A stretch of 64,000 nt of DNA from an uncultured Oscillospiraceae bacterium (GCA_910579175.1 CAJTTB010000014.1:1-64000); one strand, 5' to 3'. Shown: positions 52,786 to 61,730, numbered from the stretch's first letter. Numbers and translations are program-made. The notes: a model not told the origin generated them from the letters alone.

Positions 52786-54030
52786 ATGATAAACTTCACT
52801 GAATATTTAGAAAAATACGCCGCACTTGTCATTGAGATGGGTGTCAATATCCAACCAGAACAAGAATTGGTTATCCGCGCTCCCATTGAATGCGCTGAAT
52901 TTACCAGAATATTAACCGAAAAAGCCTATCAAAAAGGAGCAAAAGAAGTCATTGTCCTTTGGAAAGATGAACAACTTTCTAAAATCAAATACACTTATTC
53001 CCCTTTGGAGGTATTTGAAACCGTTCCTCGCTGGCAGGCAAACTTTTTTAACGACTACTCTGAACGCGGAGCTGCTTTTTTAAGCATCTATGCAGAAGAT
53101 CCCGAACTGATGGCAGATGTGGATCCGCAAAAAATCATTGCAGGAATCAAGGCATCTCGCACTGCTTGTCAACCTTATTATGATCGTTTAGACAACGGAG
53201 AAAACGTTTGGAATATCGTTTCTGTTCCAACTCTGGCATGGGCTAAAAAAGTGTTTCCAGATTGTTCTGACGAACAGGCAATTGACAAACTTTGGAAAGC
53301 CATTTTTAAAGCTGTTCGTGTAGATACACCTGACCCAATTGCCGCTTGGAAACAACATGATCAGAGCTTTCGTTCAAAAGTCGCTTGGCTCAATCAACAG
53401 CAGTTTCAAAAATTGCGCTATACCAACTCTTTGGGTACCAATCTCACACTGGGATTGCCCCAAAATCATATCTGGCAGGGTGGTGGAGAAACTTCCAACA
53501 AAGGTGTTTTCTTTTTCCCAAACATGCCAACCGAAGAAATCTTTTCTATGCCTCACAAAGACCATGTAGATGGCGTTGTTGTGAGTTCTATGCCACTCAA
53601 CCACAATGGCAATCTCATTGATGGATTTTCCTTCACTTTTGAACGCGGTAAAATTGTTGATTTTACTGCAAAACAGGGCTATGATGTTTTAAAACACATT
53701 CTAGAAACCGATGAAGGTTCCCGCTATTTAGGCGAAGTGGCATTGGTACCAAATCACTCTCCTATTTCAAATATGGGTATTCTGTTCTATAATACGCTAT
53801 TTGATGAAAATGCTTCTTGCCATCTGGCTCTTGGTGCCGCATATCCCTCCTGTATTCAAGATGGTACTACCATGTCAAAAGAACAACAGGCACAAAAGGG
53901 CGTCAACGATTCTGCCAACCATATTGATTTTATGGTCGGTACGGAGGATTTGAATATTGTTGGTATCAAGGCAGATGGTACTGAAATTTCTATTTTTGAA
54001 CATGGCAATTGGTCATCTGCGGTTCAATAA
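52786..54030 (+). CDS. Aminopeptidase, M29 family (AmpS/PepS type)
   Basis: 414 residues. N-terminal segment FTEYLEKYAALVIEMGVNIQ, the later LGTNLTLGLP, FFPNMPTEEIFSMPHKD (metal ligands Glu and His) and the C-terminal HIDFMVGTEDLNIVG are typical of M29 peptidases, dimeric two-metal enzymes that remove N-terminal residues in the cytoplasm. AGAAAGGGA lies about eight bases ahead of the ATG. Monocistronic with a hairpin downstream. Confidence 0.94.
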   Translation: MINFTEYLEKYAALVIEMGVNIQPEQELVIRAPIECAEFTRILTEKAYQKGAKEVIVLWKDEQLSKIKYTYSPLEVFETVPRWQANFFNDYSERGAAFLSIYAEDPELMADVDPQKIIAGIKASRTACQPYYDRLDNGENVWNIVSVPTLAWAKKVFPDCSDEQAIDKLWKAIFKAVRVDTPDPIAAWKQHDQSFRSKVAWLNQQQFQKLRYTNSLGTNLTLGLPQNHIWQGGGETSNKGVFFFPNMPTEEIFSMPHKDHVDGVVVSSMPLNHNGNLIDGFSFTFERGKIVDFTAKQGYDVLKHILETDEGSRYLGEVALVPNHSPISNMGILFYNTLFDENASCHLALGAAYPSCIQDGTTMSKEQQAQKGVNDSANHIDFMVGTEDLNIVGIKADGTEISIFEHGNWSSAVQ

Positions 54031-54076
54031 TACGATTTTAAATCCATTTTTTCTTCTGATAAATATTTTTAACGCA

Positions 54077-54122
54077 ATGAGCAGATATTCTAGATGATTC
54101 ATCACTTAGAATACCTGCTCAT
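54077..54122 (+). terminator. Hairpin after the aminopeptidase gene
   Basis: ATGAGCAG-ATATTCTA pairs with TAGAATA-CCTGCTCAT with a small bulge; loop of about 14 bases. Confidence 0.6.
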
Positions 54123-54174
54123 TATCTTTCTGTACAGCTTGTTATAAATTCATTTTTACCATCTTTATCCATCT

Positions 54175-54930
54175 CTATTTCACAGCAATAAAAAACAATC
54201 TGCGAAAACCCAATACAATTTTCCCATTATCCATAACTGGATAAACATGTTTTGTCTTTTTTACAATTTCTCTTTCAAATGCCATACCGTCTTGTCGATT
54301 TAACTTTGCCAAATATGGGCGCAGTTTTGTGCCCTTTACCCATTCTACAAGTGCTTGATGATTGGGCAGACTGTGATAGTATTTTGTTTCCCAAATTTCA
54401 AAGGAAGAAGAACACTTTGATAAAATATTAAAATATTCATTTGAAGTAAGCACTTGGTTGACTTCAAAGACAGTATCTTGAAATCCCCATTGTGGTTGTT
54501 TTATCGTTTCTGTAATAATGCGATAAAGAGGCTCTTTGGCGTTCATTGGAACCTGAACAGCCAACACCCCATGTTCATTTAATTTTCCCATCAAGGTGGG
54601 AATTAATTCTTGATGATTTGGCACCCATTGCAAACAAGCATTGGAAAATAGCAAATCATATGTACCTGATAAATCTTCTACTCTACAAAGGTGAAAATTT
54701 AAATTAGGGTATTCGCTCTTTGCTTGTTTAATCATATTACAAGAACCATCAATTCCAACAATATTGGCATTTGGAAAGGTCTGGCGCAACACATTGGTAC
54801 TATTTCCAGGACCACACCCAATATCTATGATTGTTTTCGGCTGATATTTTTCTACACGTCTTGCAAGGTCAACTGCTGGCTGTGTTCGCTGATTTTCAAA
54901 CAACAGATATTGACTTGAATTCCATTCCAT
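54175..54930 (-). CDS. tam: Trans-aconitate 2-methyltransferase-like
   Basis: 251 residues, the usual Tam length. N-terminal MEWNSSQYLLFENQRTQP fits the Tam pattern (W-x5-Y-x2-F-x2-R-x2-P), the SAM site is IIDIGCGPGNST, and LLFSNACLQWVPNH is the conserved motif after strand 4. Tam methylates trans-aconitate, an inhibitor formed from cis-aconitate. GAGGAG lies ten bases ahead of the ATG. It follows the 3' half of sigK by some 60 bases in the same direction, so it may be read from the sigK transcript. Confidence 0.88.
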   Translation of the reverse strand: MEWNSSQYLLFENQRTQPAVDLARRVEKYQPKTIIDIGCGPGNSTNVLRQTFPNANIVGIDGSCNMIKQAKSEYPNLNFHLCRVEDLSGTYDLLFSNACLQWVPNHQELIPTLMGKLNEHGVLAVQVPMNAKEPLYRIITETIKQPQWGFQDTVFEVNQVLTSNEYFNILSKCSSSFEIWETKYYHSLPNHQALVEWVKGTKLRPYLAKLNRQDGMAFEREIVKKTKHVYPVMDNGKIVLGFRRLFFIAVK

Positions 54931-54993
54931 GATTTTTCACGCTCCTCTATATGATTATAACAAACCAGCTTATCAAAGTCTATTTCGGAACTA

Positions 54994-55371
54994 TTATTTA
55001 CCCTGTTCAGGATCATCAAAGGCATCTTTTAATATCTCCAACGCTTTTTTCTCAATACGGCTTACATAGGATCTAGAAATATCCAATTTCTTGGCAATTT
55101 CTCTTTGTGTCAGCGGTCTTGTTCCATAAAGACCATAACGCATTTGAATAATCTGTGATTCTCTTGCATTTAATTTTGTTTTTACAAATTGATATAACTT
55201 TTCACTTTTTAATTTTAAATCAATATCATCTACCATATTGCTGTCATCTGCTACCACGTCCATTAAAGTCAAGGCATTCCCGTTCTTATCAGATTCAATT
55301 GGTTCATGAATACTTACATCAGATGCACTTTTTTTAAGATTGCGAAAATGCATTAAAATTTCATTTGCTAT
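54994..55371 (-). CDS. spoIIIC: 3' half of split sigma factor gene sigK (SpoIIIC-like)
   Basis: The conserved sequence begins at about 55371 (IANEILMHFRNLKK) and runs 125 residues to the stop: region 3, then region 4 with TQREIAKKLDISRSYVSRIEKKAL, which is the SigK helix-turn-helix nearly word for word. In intact SigK, ENEILMHLR follows region 2 at about residue 115, so the entire first half (core binding and -10 recognition) is missing. Upstream the frame runs into the recombinase gene and has no start of its own. I conclude that sigK is interrupted by the element on the right and would be restored by excision in the mother cell. Confidence 0.85.
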   Translation of the reverse strand: MANEILMHFRNLKKSASDVSIHEPIESDKNGNALTLMDVVADDSNMVDDIDLKLKSEKLYQFVKTKLNARESQIIQMRYGLYGTRPLTQREIAKKLDISRSYVSRIEKKALEILKDAFDDPEQGK

Positions 55372-55375
55372 CCTC
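55361..55375. other. Left junction (attachment site) of the sigK-integrated element
   Basis: Here the recombinase stop (TGA, 55361-55363) overlaps the sigK codons AAT GAA, and the conserved SigK sequence starts at once. The minus-strand text across the point is AGGATAGCAAATGAAATT. The exact crossover cannot be set without the right junction. Confidence 0.6.
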
Positions 55376-57190
55376 CCCCCAATGCGTTTTTGAAGCACTG
55401 AGGGGATTAGTTTTTCCCAGGCGGTCATCCTCCAAATCGTCATCGTCATAATCTATATCAGAGAAGTCTACCAATTCCTCTGCTTCGTCATCATCTTCGG
55501 TATCACCGGAGAGTGCGGCAGCAATTTCCGGATACTCGATTTCATCATCTTTGACACCAAACAGAATGACATGAGCGTTGACACCATCCCATACCACCTT
55601 ACGCACAATGGTACGAATGGCAGCACGTTTCTGTTCAACTGTCATTTCATCAATGCCATCCTTGAAGATGGTCAGCAACTGACGAAGCAAATCAAATTCA
55701 ATGTCGCTGAGAGCGTGCTGTGAAGTCAGTCCCTCCAGTTCCTGAATACGCTGTTCAAGGGACTGGTATTCTCCATTCAACTGCTCAATTCGTTTGGTTA
55801 CATGAGCCTTGGCAGGGCTGTCACCCATATCTACGAGGGAGTCTACCAGAGAGTTGATTTTCTTCTCTGTATCTGCCTTTTCTTTTCGCATATCATCCAG
55901 TCGCTGTTCATAGTCCATGCGATTTCCGGTATAAAATCTGCGGCTTTGTTCAAGCTGAGCAATAAAAGTATCCTTGTCCTCTGCAAGCATTTTAATCTGC
56001 TCGATCACAGCCATATCTAATGTGTTGCCATTTGCATTTTTACTGTTGCATACAGAACGCTGACTGCGTTCTTTCATTTTGCAAACATAGGTGTAAATTA
56101 CCTTATCGTCCGCAGTTTTGCGCTTGCTCATTTTCGGATACATACGCTCACCGCAGCTACAGAATAATAAACCCGTCAAAAGTGCTTCGTTGCTGCGTGG
56201 CTTTCTGAAGGATTTTGATTTATTGCGTTCCAAAGACTCTTGAATCTGTACCCACACTTTACCTGGAACCAAACCCGGATGCTTGCCGACAGATACAATC
56301 CATTCGCTTGCAGGTAGATACTTTGTGGCCCTGCCTTTTTCTTGATCGGTACGATTGTAAGCCATAATACCATGCTGGTTATCGAAAGCATCTTTTTCCG
56401 AGAACAAGTCTGTGTCGTTCTGAATGAAGTAATTATAGGCATCTTCATCCGCAATCATATAAACCGGATTCTGCAAAATAGCTTTGATGGAAAAACGGGT
56501 AAAATAGTTGTTGTTCTTTGTCTTGATACCCTGTTTGATCAAGGCAGCTTCGGTCAATGTCAGAGAATCTGTTTCTATATATAAGTCATAAATCATTCTG
56601 ACAATATCAGCTTCTTCAGGAATCAGCTTCAGCTTGCAGGCTTTCTTGGATTTACCATCAATGGTAATACTCTTAACCGCTTCAGAAGCATATCCAGTAG
56701 GTGTTGTACCCCCAAGCCAGCGTCCGGTCTTTGCCAGTTCATGCATATTATCACGGATACGCTCTGCAATAGTTTCACGCTCCAACTGCGAGAAAACAGA
56801 TGCAATATACATCATTGCTCGTCCCATAGGAGTGCTTGTATCAAACTGCTCTTTAATAGAAATAAAAGAAATATCAAGGCGAGCCAATTCTTCAATCAAG
56901 CTTGCAAAGTCACTGATATTTCTGCTGATACGGTCAAGACGATAAACAATGATCGCCTTGAACTTTCGTTTCTTGGCAGCGTCCATCATCTTCTTGAAAT
57001 CAGGACGATTCAGATTGCCGCCGGAAAAGCCCTCATCTTCAAATACGACCACTTTATCTACAGCTGCATCGCCAAAATGCACACGAACATATTCTTTACA
57101 TAGCTCTACCTGATTGCCGATACTTTCGCCTTTTCCGGTAAATTTAGACTTACGGGAATAGATAGCTATGATGTCTTCATTTTTCCGCAT
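55361..57190 (-). CDS. Large serine recombinase (SpoIVCA/TnpX type)
   Basis: 609 residues. Resolvase domain at 1-150 with the nucleophile Ser12 in IYSRKS and the conserved YRLDRISRN; recombinase domain (about 165-300); zinc ribbon with CSCGERM and later C-x7-C pair (about 340-385); coiled coil (about 420-500); then an Asp/Glu-rich tail. These enzymes integrate and excise DNA between short att sites. AAGGAGG lies seven bases ahead of the ATG. Its 3' end reads to the exact sigK junction in the sigK direction, so it should be the excisionase of this element. The last ~15 residues probably derive from junction DNA. Confidence 0.95.
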   Translation of the reverse strand: MRKNEDIIAIYSRKSKFTGKGESIGNQVELCKEYVRVHFGDAAVDKVVVFEDEGFSGGNLNRPDFKKMMDAAKKRKFKAIIVYRLDRISRNISDFASLIEELARLDISFISIKEQFDTSTPMGRAMMYIASVFSQLERETIAERIRDNMHELAKTGRWLGGTTPTGYASEAVKSITIDGKSKKACKLKLIPEEADIVRMIYDLYIETDSLTLTEAALIKQGIKTKNNNYFTRFSIKAILQNPVYMIADEDAYNYFIQNDTDLFSEKDAFDNQHGIMAYNRTDQEKGRATKYLPASEWIVSVGKHPGLVPGKVWVQIQESLERNKSKSFRKPRSNEALLTGLLFCSCGERMYPKMSKRKTADDKVIYTYVCKMKERSQRSVCNSKNANGNTLDMAVIEQIKMLAEDKDTFIAQLEQSRRFYTGNRMDYEQRLDDMRKEKADTEKKINSLVDSLVDMGDSPAKAHVTKRIEQLNGEYQSLEQRIQELEGLTSQHALSDIEFDLLRQLLTIFKDGIDEMTVEQKRAAIRTIVRKVVWDGVNAHVILFGVKDDEIEYPEIAAALSGDTEDDDEAEELVDFSDIDYDDDDLEDDRLGKTNPLSASKTHWGEDSK

Positions 57191-57278
57191 TTCATATCCT
57201 CCTTATCTTGATATGTGATGTGTCTTGTGCTATTATAACATAGCGTAACAATAAAGTAAACAGATTGGAGGTATTTCA

Positions 57279-57650
57279 ATGAAATCATTGTTTGAAGAAA
57301 TGGGCGGTACATATACGCTCGGAGCAGATGGGATGTATTATCCGGATTTGGAACTTCCAGAAGAAGAACCGCATTACGGCAAGTATGGAAGAATGCGTCT
57401 GTTGCATCTGAAAGAACATCATAAAGTGCTGTATAATACCCTTTTGCTGGATGGAGAACTGGTTAAGCATCTGAATGAGGTAGATGATACTGCAAATCAG
57501 AGAATGGAGCTGCTTACCCTGCAAATGAAGGAACGGCAGGGCGTAAATGAAGCTCTAAAGGCTCGTGACCAGATGGCATGGGTAAGTGCTTGCAATAACA
57601 TTCGAAATGCAGCAGAAGAAATTGTACTGTGTGAATTGCTATATTGCTGA
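57279..57650 (+). CDS. tnpV: Transposon-encoded protein TnpV
   Basis: 123 residues. The sequence LFEEMGGTYTLGADGMYYPDL, of which LFEEMGGTY and YYPDL are the marks, then GKYGRMRLLHLKEH and the C-terminal NNIRNAAEEIVL are those of the TnpV family, small proteins encoded beside large serine recombinases in Tn4451-like and related elements of Clostridia. Function is not established. TTGGAGG lies seven bases ahead of the ATG. It is divergent from the recombinase with an 88-base gap that must hold both promoters. It supports a Tn4451-like origin of the element. Confidence 0.88.
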   Translation: MKSLFEEMGGTYTLGADGMYYPDLELPEEEPHYGKYGRMRLLHLKEHHKVLYNTLLLDGELVKHLNEVDDTANQRMELLTLQMKERQGVNEALKARDQMAWVSACNNIRNAAEEIVLCELLYC

Positions 57651-57702
57651 CTTTCGAGTAATTGGAATTAGTTTTAATAACACATTATTTATGGAGAACA
57701 AG

Positions 57703-58518
57703 ATGGAAATTTTGAAATCAAAATTTGAATGTAAAAGAGAAAATTTAACACTTCGTGGCACGGAATACAGGTCAAGTGGAACAAAACTTCCGATTGCCAT
57801 TATCTGTCACGGTTTTATGGCGAACAAAATGACAGTAAAACATTATGCGCATCATCTTGCTGAAAATGGTTATGCGGCATATTGTTTCGATTTCGCAGGT
57901 GGATGTGTGATGATGGGCAAAAGCGATGGCAAGACTACGGAAATGTCAGTCCTGACCGAAGTACAAGATCTCCTTGCTGTGATCAAATATACTAAGAGTT
58001 TGAATTATACTGACGAAAATAATATTCTATTGATGGGCTGCAGTCAGGGCGGCTTTGTGTCAGCACTTACGGCGGTCAAACACTCTGAACTTGTAAATAA
58101 ACTTGTGTTGTTCTATCCAGCACTGTGTATCCCAGATGATGCCCGTGCAGGTAAAATGATGTGGGCAAAATTTGATCCAAAAAACATTCCAGAAATCGTT
58201 AAATGCGGCCCGATGAAGCTGGGTCGTTGCTATATTGCTGATGTGATAAATATGAATCCTTTTGAAGAAATCAAGGGATATACCGGTGATGTGCTGATTG
58301 TTCATGGAACAGCAGATAAGATTGTCAATTTGCACTATGCAGAGCAAGCCGTAGATACATATAAATCTGAGCCATATGACCGCAGTGTTACATATCACAG
58401 TATTGACGGAGGCGGTCATATGTTTTCAAAACGGCACGATAAGATTGCCATGAAATATCTGGATATCTTTATTAAGAAGTCGCATCATAAAAACTCTGAT
58501 ATAACTTCCGAAAAATAA
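57703..58518 (+). CDS. Alpha/beta hydrolase (serine esterase/aminopeptidase-like)
   Basis: 271 residues. Nucleophile elbow GCSQGG (Ser about 107), acid in HGTADKIVN and His in DGGGHMF complete the triad; AIICHGFMANK is the oxyanion-hole HGF region. No signal peptide. Family members hydrolyse esters, including feruloyl or cinnamoyl esters, or short peptides. Lying tail to tail with a siderophore operon, it might open imported ester siderophores, but that is only suggested by position. ATG at 57703 with GGAGAA seven bases ahead; the frame is open further upstream but overlaps tnpV. Confidence 0.85.
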   Translation: MEILKSKFECKRENLTLRGTEYRSSGTKLPIAIICHGFMANKMTVKHYAHHLAENGYAAYCFDFAGGCVMMGKSDGKTTEMSVLTEVQDLLAVIKYTKSLNYTDENNILLMGCSQGGFVSALTAVKHSELVNKLVLFYPALCIPDDARAGKMMWAKFDPKNIPEIVKCGPMKLGRCYIADVINMNPFEEIKGYTGDVLIVHGTADKIVNLHYAEQAVDTYKSEPYDRSVTYHSIDGGGHMFSKRHDKIAMKYLDIFIKKSHHKNSDITSEK

Positions 58519-58572
58519 AATAGTAAACGGCAGATGGAAATTATATTGAGTGAGATTATTTACTTTAAAAAT

Positions 58573-58620
58573 AAACAACGCCGGTATAAGTAAGATAAAT
58601 TACCTATACTGGCGTTGTTG
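58573..58620 (-). terminator. Terminator of the siderophore operon
   Basis: CAACAACGCC-GTATA and TATAC-GGCGTTGTT arms (minus strand) around an AT-rich loop, followed by TTATTTTTA. Confidence 0.75.
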
Positions 58621-58632
58621 TCTCTTTAGGAA

Positions 58633-58845
58633 TTAGTGTTTATGGTGAGCTGCATGATCGCTGAGCCACTGCTGTCGCAGTTTGCCCAAAAGCGTTTTCA
58701 ATTGCACCTGTTCATCTGCAGAAAGCACCGACACAATCACAGATTCGTCTTTTCCAAATTGCTGCAGTTTCTCGCTTTTATGCTCCGCAACTTGCCCACA
58801 AATAGAAATCAATTTGACTAATTCGTTTTTGCTGTTGGATTTCAT
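58633..58845 (-). CDS. Small protein, MarR C-terminal-like
   Basis: 70 residues. SVLSADEQVQLKTLLGKLRQQW resembles the last two helices of MarR-family regulators (its core LSADEQVQLKTLL is the match), and the end DHAAHHKH is His-rich. The DNA-binding winged helix is absent. It has its own ribosome site (GGAG, eight bases ahead of the ATG) and lies 12 bases after the binding-protein gene as last gene of the operon. It may be a remnant or a stand-alone metal-binding peptide. Function not known. Confidence 0.6.
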   Translation of the reverse strand: MKSNSKNELVKLISICGQVAEHKSEKLQQFGKDESVIVSVLSADEQVQLKTLLGKLRQQWLSDHAAHHKH

Positions 58846-58857
58846 TTTTGGGTCTCC

Positions 58858-59907
58858 TTAGTTCATCAGAGCACCCTCCAGGTCAGCAAGCATCGTATCC
58901 AGAGCCTGAACACCACCTGTAGAAGTATACCAAACATTTGCGTGCTCGATGAGGTAAACGATCTTTCCATCCTTGTAAACATCAAGTTCTTTGATCAGTT
59001 CGTTTTCAATCACTTCACGGGCACCCAGAATACCCTCGTCAGCAGCACCGGTCGCAGTGCTTCTGTCAAGAATAAACATATACTCAGGATTCAGAGTGAT
59101 GATTGTTTCCCAAGATGCTTCTTCGCCGTGAGTAGCTTTTTCAACTTCACCAACAGTTTCGCCCAGATTGTTAGCACCCAGTTCCTTGACAATAATATTC
59201 AACTGAGACTGAGTGTCCATCAAACCAAGAGCGTTGCTGTTATACATACCCAGCAGAACGTTCTTACCAGTCAAAACATTGTTCAGAGCATCAATGCGAG
59301 GCTGGAAGTCAGTGAACATCGCATCAACATCAGCCTCTTTACCGAAAATAGAAGCAATAGTCTGAGCATTATACTTGGTGCTTTCTACAACACCCTTTTC
59401 GTAGTCAACCGCAAGATATACAACCGGAGCGATTGCTTCCAAGTCTGTGTAAACAGAACTGAGACGGCCGCCGATAAAGATAATATCAGGTTCGCAGGCA
59501 GCAACCTTTCCCAAATCAGCAGTCTTTACCGTACCCAGATTCATGATAGCACCATTGGAATCATCCGGATTGTAATCGGTCAGGTATTCAATCGTAACTT
59601 TAGCACTACCGACAATGCGGTCGCCAACGCCCAAAGCATCAACAATATCCAGCGCAGGCATATCCAGAATAGCAATGCGCTGAGGATCATAAGGAACTTC
59701 AATATCAGCCATTTCTTTATTGGCATTCAGCGCCTGAATAGTGATAGTTTCAGGCTTTGTTTCTTCTGTACCGGAAGTTGTTATATTGTTTTCAGTGCTA
59801 ACATTAGATTCGTTGGCACCGGCAGTATCATTGGTTGCGGTGTTTCCGCAAGCGACCATGCAAAATACCATTGCAAGAGCCATCATAAGTGAAAGAATTT
59901 TTTTCAT
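58858..59907 (-). CDS. Siderophore ABC transporter, substrate-binding lipoprotein
   Basis: 349 residues. A lipoprotein signal with lipobox MVAC-GN (Cys about 20) is followed by a Thr/Asn-rich linker and a two-lobed periplasmic-binding fold (RIAILDMPALDIVDALG, then EPDIIFIGGR and the C-terminal VWYTSTGGVQALD). It resembles CeuE/FatB/YclQ proteins that bind catecholate siderophores. Tethered to the outer face of the membrane, it delivers ferric siderophore to the permeases encoded upstream. AAAGGAG lies eight bases ahead of the ATG. Separated from the ATPase gene by 51 bases. Confidence 0.92.
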   Translation of the reverse strand: MKKILSLMMALAMVFCMVACGNTATNDTAGANESNVSTENNITTSGTEETKPETITIQALNANKEMADIEVPYDPQRIAILDMPALDIVDALGVGDRIVGSAKVTIEYLTDYNPDDSNGAIMNLGTVKTADLGKVAACEPDIIFIGGRLSSVYTDLEAIAPVVYLAVDYEKGVVESTKYNAQTIASIFGKEADVDAMFTDFQPRIDALNNVLTGKNVLLGMYNSNALGLMDTQSQLNIIVKELGANNLGETVGEVEKATHGEEASWETIITLNPEYMFILDRSTATGAADEGILGAREVIENELIKELDVYKDGKIVYLIEHANVWYTSTGGVQALDTMLADLEGALMN

Positions 59908-59958
59908 GGGTTTTGCTCCTTTACTTTTGGTTTTATTTTAAGTTTATACTTAACAAGA

Positions 59959-60711
59959 TTAGTAATAGACGGAAAGCGGTTTGCCGTCTATGTGGATGAT
60001 TTCGAAGTCCACTTTATAGATTTCTGACAGGACTTCTTTGTTGATTACTTCATCGACCGTTCCAAATTTTGCGATTTTGCCGTCTACAAAAGCGCAAATA
60101 TAATCGGAGTAAAAAGCTGCATAATTGATTTCATGCAGAACCAAAATGACTGTTTTGCCCAACTCATCACAGAGACGACGAACAGTGCGCATCATATTGG
60201 ATGCATGATAAATATCCAGATTGTTGGTTGGTTCATCCAGAAGAACATATTCTGTATCTTGGGCAATAACCATTGCAATATATGCTCGCTGGCGCTGGCC
60301 ACCGGATAGTTCATCAATGAAGCGATCTTCAAACTCCTGCAATTCCATGTAGGCAATGGCTTTATCGATCATCTCATTGTCTTCAACAGTCAAACGGTTA
60401 CCGGAATAGGGAAAACGACCGAAAGCAACCAGTTCACGCACCGTTAACTTCATTTGAATGTTGTTGTGCTGTGTCAAAATTGAGAGTTTCTTTGCAAGCT
60501 CCTTGCTCTTCCATTTGGAAAGATCTTTATCCTCGAAGTTGATCACGCCGGAGTCCTTGGCAATCAAACGGGAAATCATCCCCATTACAGTCGATTTCCC
60601 CGCACCGTTTGGTCCAATGAGAGAAAGTATCTTCCCCTTTGGTATTTCAAAGCTGACCGAGTTGACAACGGCTTTGCCGTCGTATTCTTTTATCAAGTCA
60701 ACGACATTCAC
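59959..60711 (-). CDS. Siderophore ABC transporter, ATP-binding protein
   Basis: 250 residues. Walker A GPNGAGKST, signature LSGGQRQR, Walker B EYVLLDEPTNNLD and switch His in LVLHEINYA. Family of FepC/YclP/CeuD iron-chelate ATPases. It drives import through the two permeases. GTG start two bases after the permease stop, with GGAGG nine bases ahead, so translation is closely coupled. Confidence 0.94.
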   Translation of the reverse strand: MNVVDLIKEYDGKAVVNSVSFEIPKGKILSLIGPNGAGKSTVMGMISRLIAKDSGVINFEDKDLSKWKSKELAKKLSILTQHNNIQMKLTVRELVAFGRFPYSGNRLTVEDNEMIDKAIAYMELQEFEDRFIDELSGGQRQRAYIAMVIAQDTEYVLLDEPTNNLDIYHASNMMRTVRRLCDELGKTVILVLHEINYAAFYSDYICAFVDGKIAKFGTVDEVINKEVLSEIYKVDFEIIHIDGKPLSVYY

Positions 60712-60713
60712 GG

Positions 60714-61730
60714 TTAAATTCCTCCTTTCTTAAACAGCAGCAAGTAGAGGAAGTAAATACCGCCGCCGATGGTGATAAAGGTGCTGATCGGCACCGCATA
60801 GCTGAATACGTGCTGAGAAATCAACTGTCCGGCAATGATTGCAAGCATACCCATCAAGGCGGAGCCAACAATCAAGTGGCTGTGCTTATGAGTTTTCAAA
60901 AGCTGTCTTGCAAGGTTTGCAATGATAAGACCAAGGAAAGAAATAGGTCCCACCATTGCTGTTGCAACCGCAATACAGAGAACAACACCAAGCAGTAATC
61001 TGCGAACAGTCCGATCATAATCGACACCAAGGTTGATTGCCTGATCTTTACCCAAAGTAATGACATCCAGAAGCATCAGGTCTTTCCACAGAAAAATCGT
61101 CAAAGCAACAAGCAAAACCAACGAGAAGGCAATGACTTCTACATTGACATTATTAAAGTCTGCAACCAGAGTTGTCAGCAGCGTGTCATATTCATTTGGA
61201 TCCATGACACGGATCATAGTAGATTGGATGCTTCCAAAGAAGGACGATAGTACTGTACCGATAAGCAGAACATAAAGCACATTGTTTCCTGTCTTTTGGA
61301 ACATATAGGAATAGACAAAGGTTGCTGCAACTGCCATTACCACAAGGTCAATAGCAAAAGAAAGATTGGAATTAGTTGCGATGACGCTTCCGGAACCTAC
61401 TACAAATACCACAGCCGTATGTACCAGCGTGTACATAGAGTTCATACCCAACAAACACGGAGTCACAATTCGGTTATTGATAATTGACTGAAAAATAATG
61501 GACGCACTACCTATCGCAAAGGCTGCTATCAGCATTACAATCAATGTCGGAATACGCAATGATAAAACATACTGAAATAACTTTGGTTTTTCCGGATAAG
61601 AGTTGATCAGCAAGTATGCTGCACATACTCCAATCACGATAAAGGTAAGTATAATCAGGTTTCGGACATTTGCCTTCTGTGCTGGTGTACGGTAAGGCTT
61701 TGTACGCAAGTTTTTATTTGTATCAGTCAC
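60714..61730 (-). CDS. Siderophore ABC transporter, permease 2 (FecCD family)
   Basis: About 338 residues with nine to ten membrane segments. The FecCD coupling region reads ITLGKDQAINLGVDYD and GPISFLGLIIANLARQL. It pairs with the product of 61723-62775. I take the GTG at 61730 as start: AAAGGAGGG lies eight bases ahead and the gene then overlaps the upstream stop by eight bases. A longer frame up to 61784 would add 18 residues inside the previous gene. Confidence 0.92.
   Translation of the reverse strand: MTDTNKNLRTKPYRTPAQKANVRNLIILTFIVIGVCAAYLLINSYPEKPKLFQYVLSLRIPTLIVMLIAAFAIGSASIIFQSIINNRIVTPCLLGMNSMYTLVHTAVVFVVGSGSVIATNSNLSFAIDLVVMAVAATFVYSYMFQKTGNNVLYVLLIGTVLSSFFGSIQSTMIRVMDPNEYDTLLTTLVADFNNVNVEVIAFSLVLLVALTIFLWKDLMLLDVITLGKDQAINLGVDYDRTVRRLLLGVVLCIAVATAMVGPISFLGLIIANLARQLLKTHKHSHLIVGSALMGMLAIIAGQLISQHVFSYAVPISTFITIGGGIYFLYLLLFKKGGI

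Noticed and set aside
54994..55449. Intact 151-residue sigma-like protein starting at 55449
   Set aside because: The first 26 residues are read from recombinase DNA in another frame, without ribosome site; only the part from about 55371 is sigma sequence.
57586..57702. Longer N-terminus for the alpha/beta hydrolase
   Set aside because: The extension overlaps tnpV and is not typical of the family; the ATG at 57703 has a good ribosome site.
58942..59892. 316-codon plus-strand frame
   Set aside because: Mirror of the lipoprotein gene on the minus strand, which has a lipobox, ribosome site and operon context; the mirror frame arises from codon bias.
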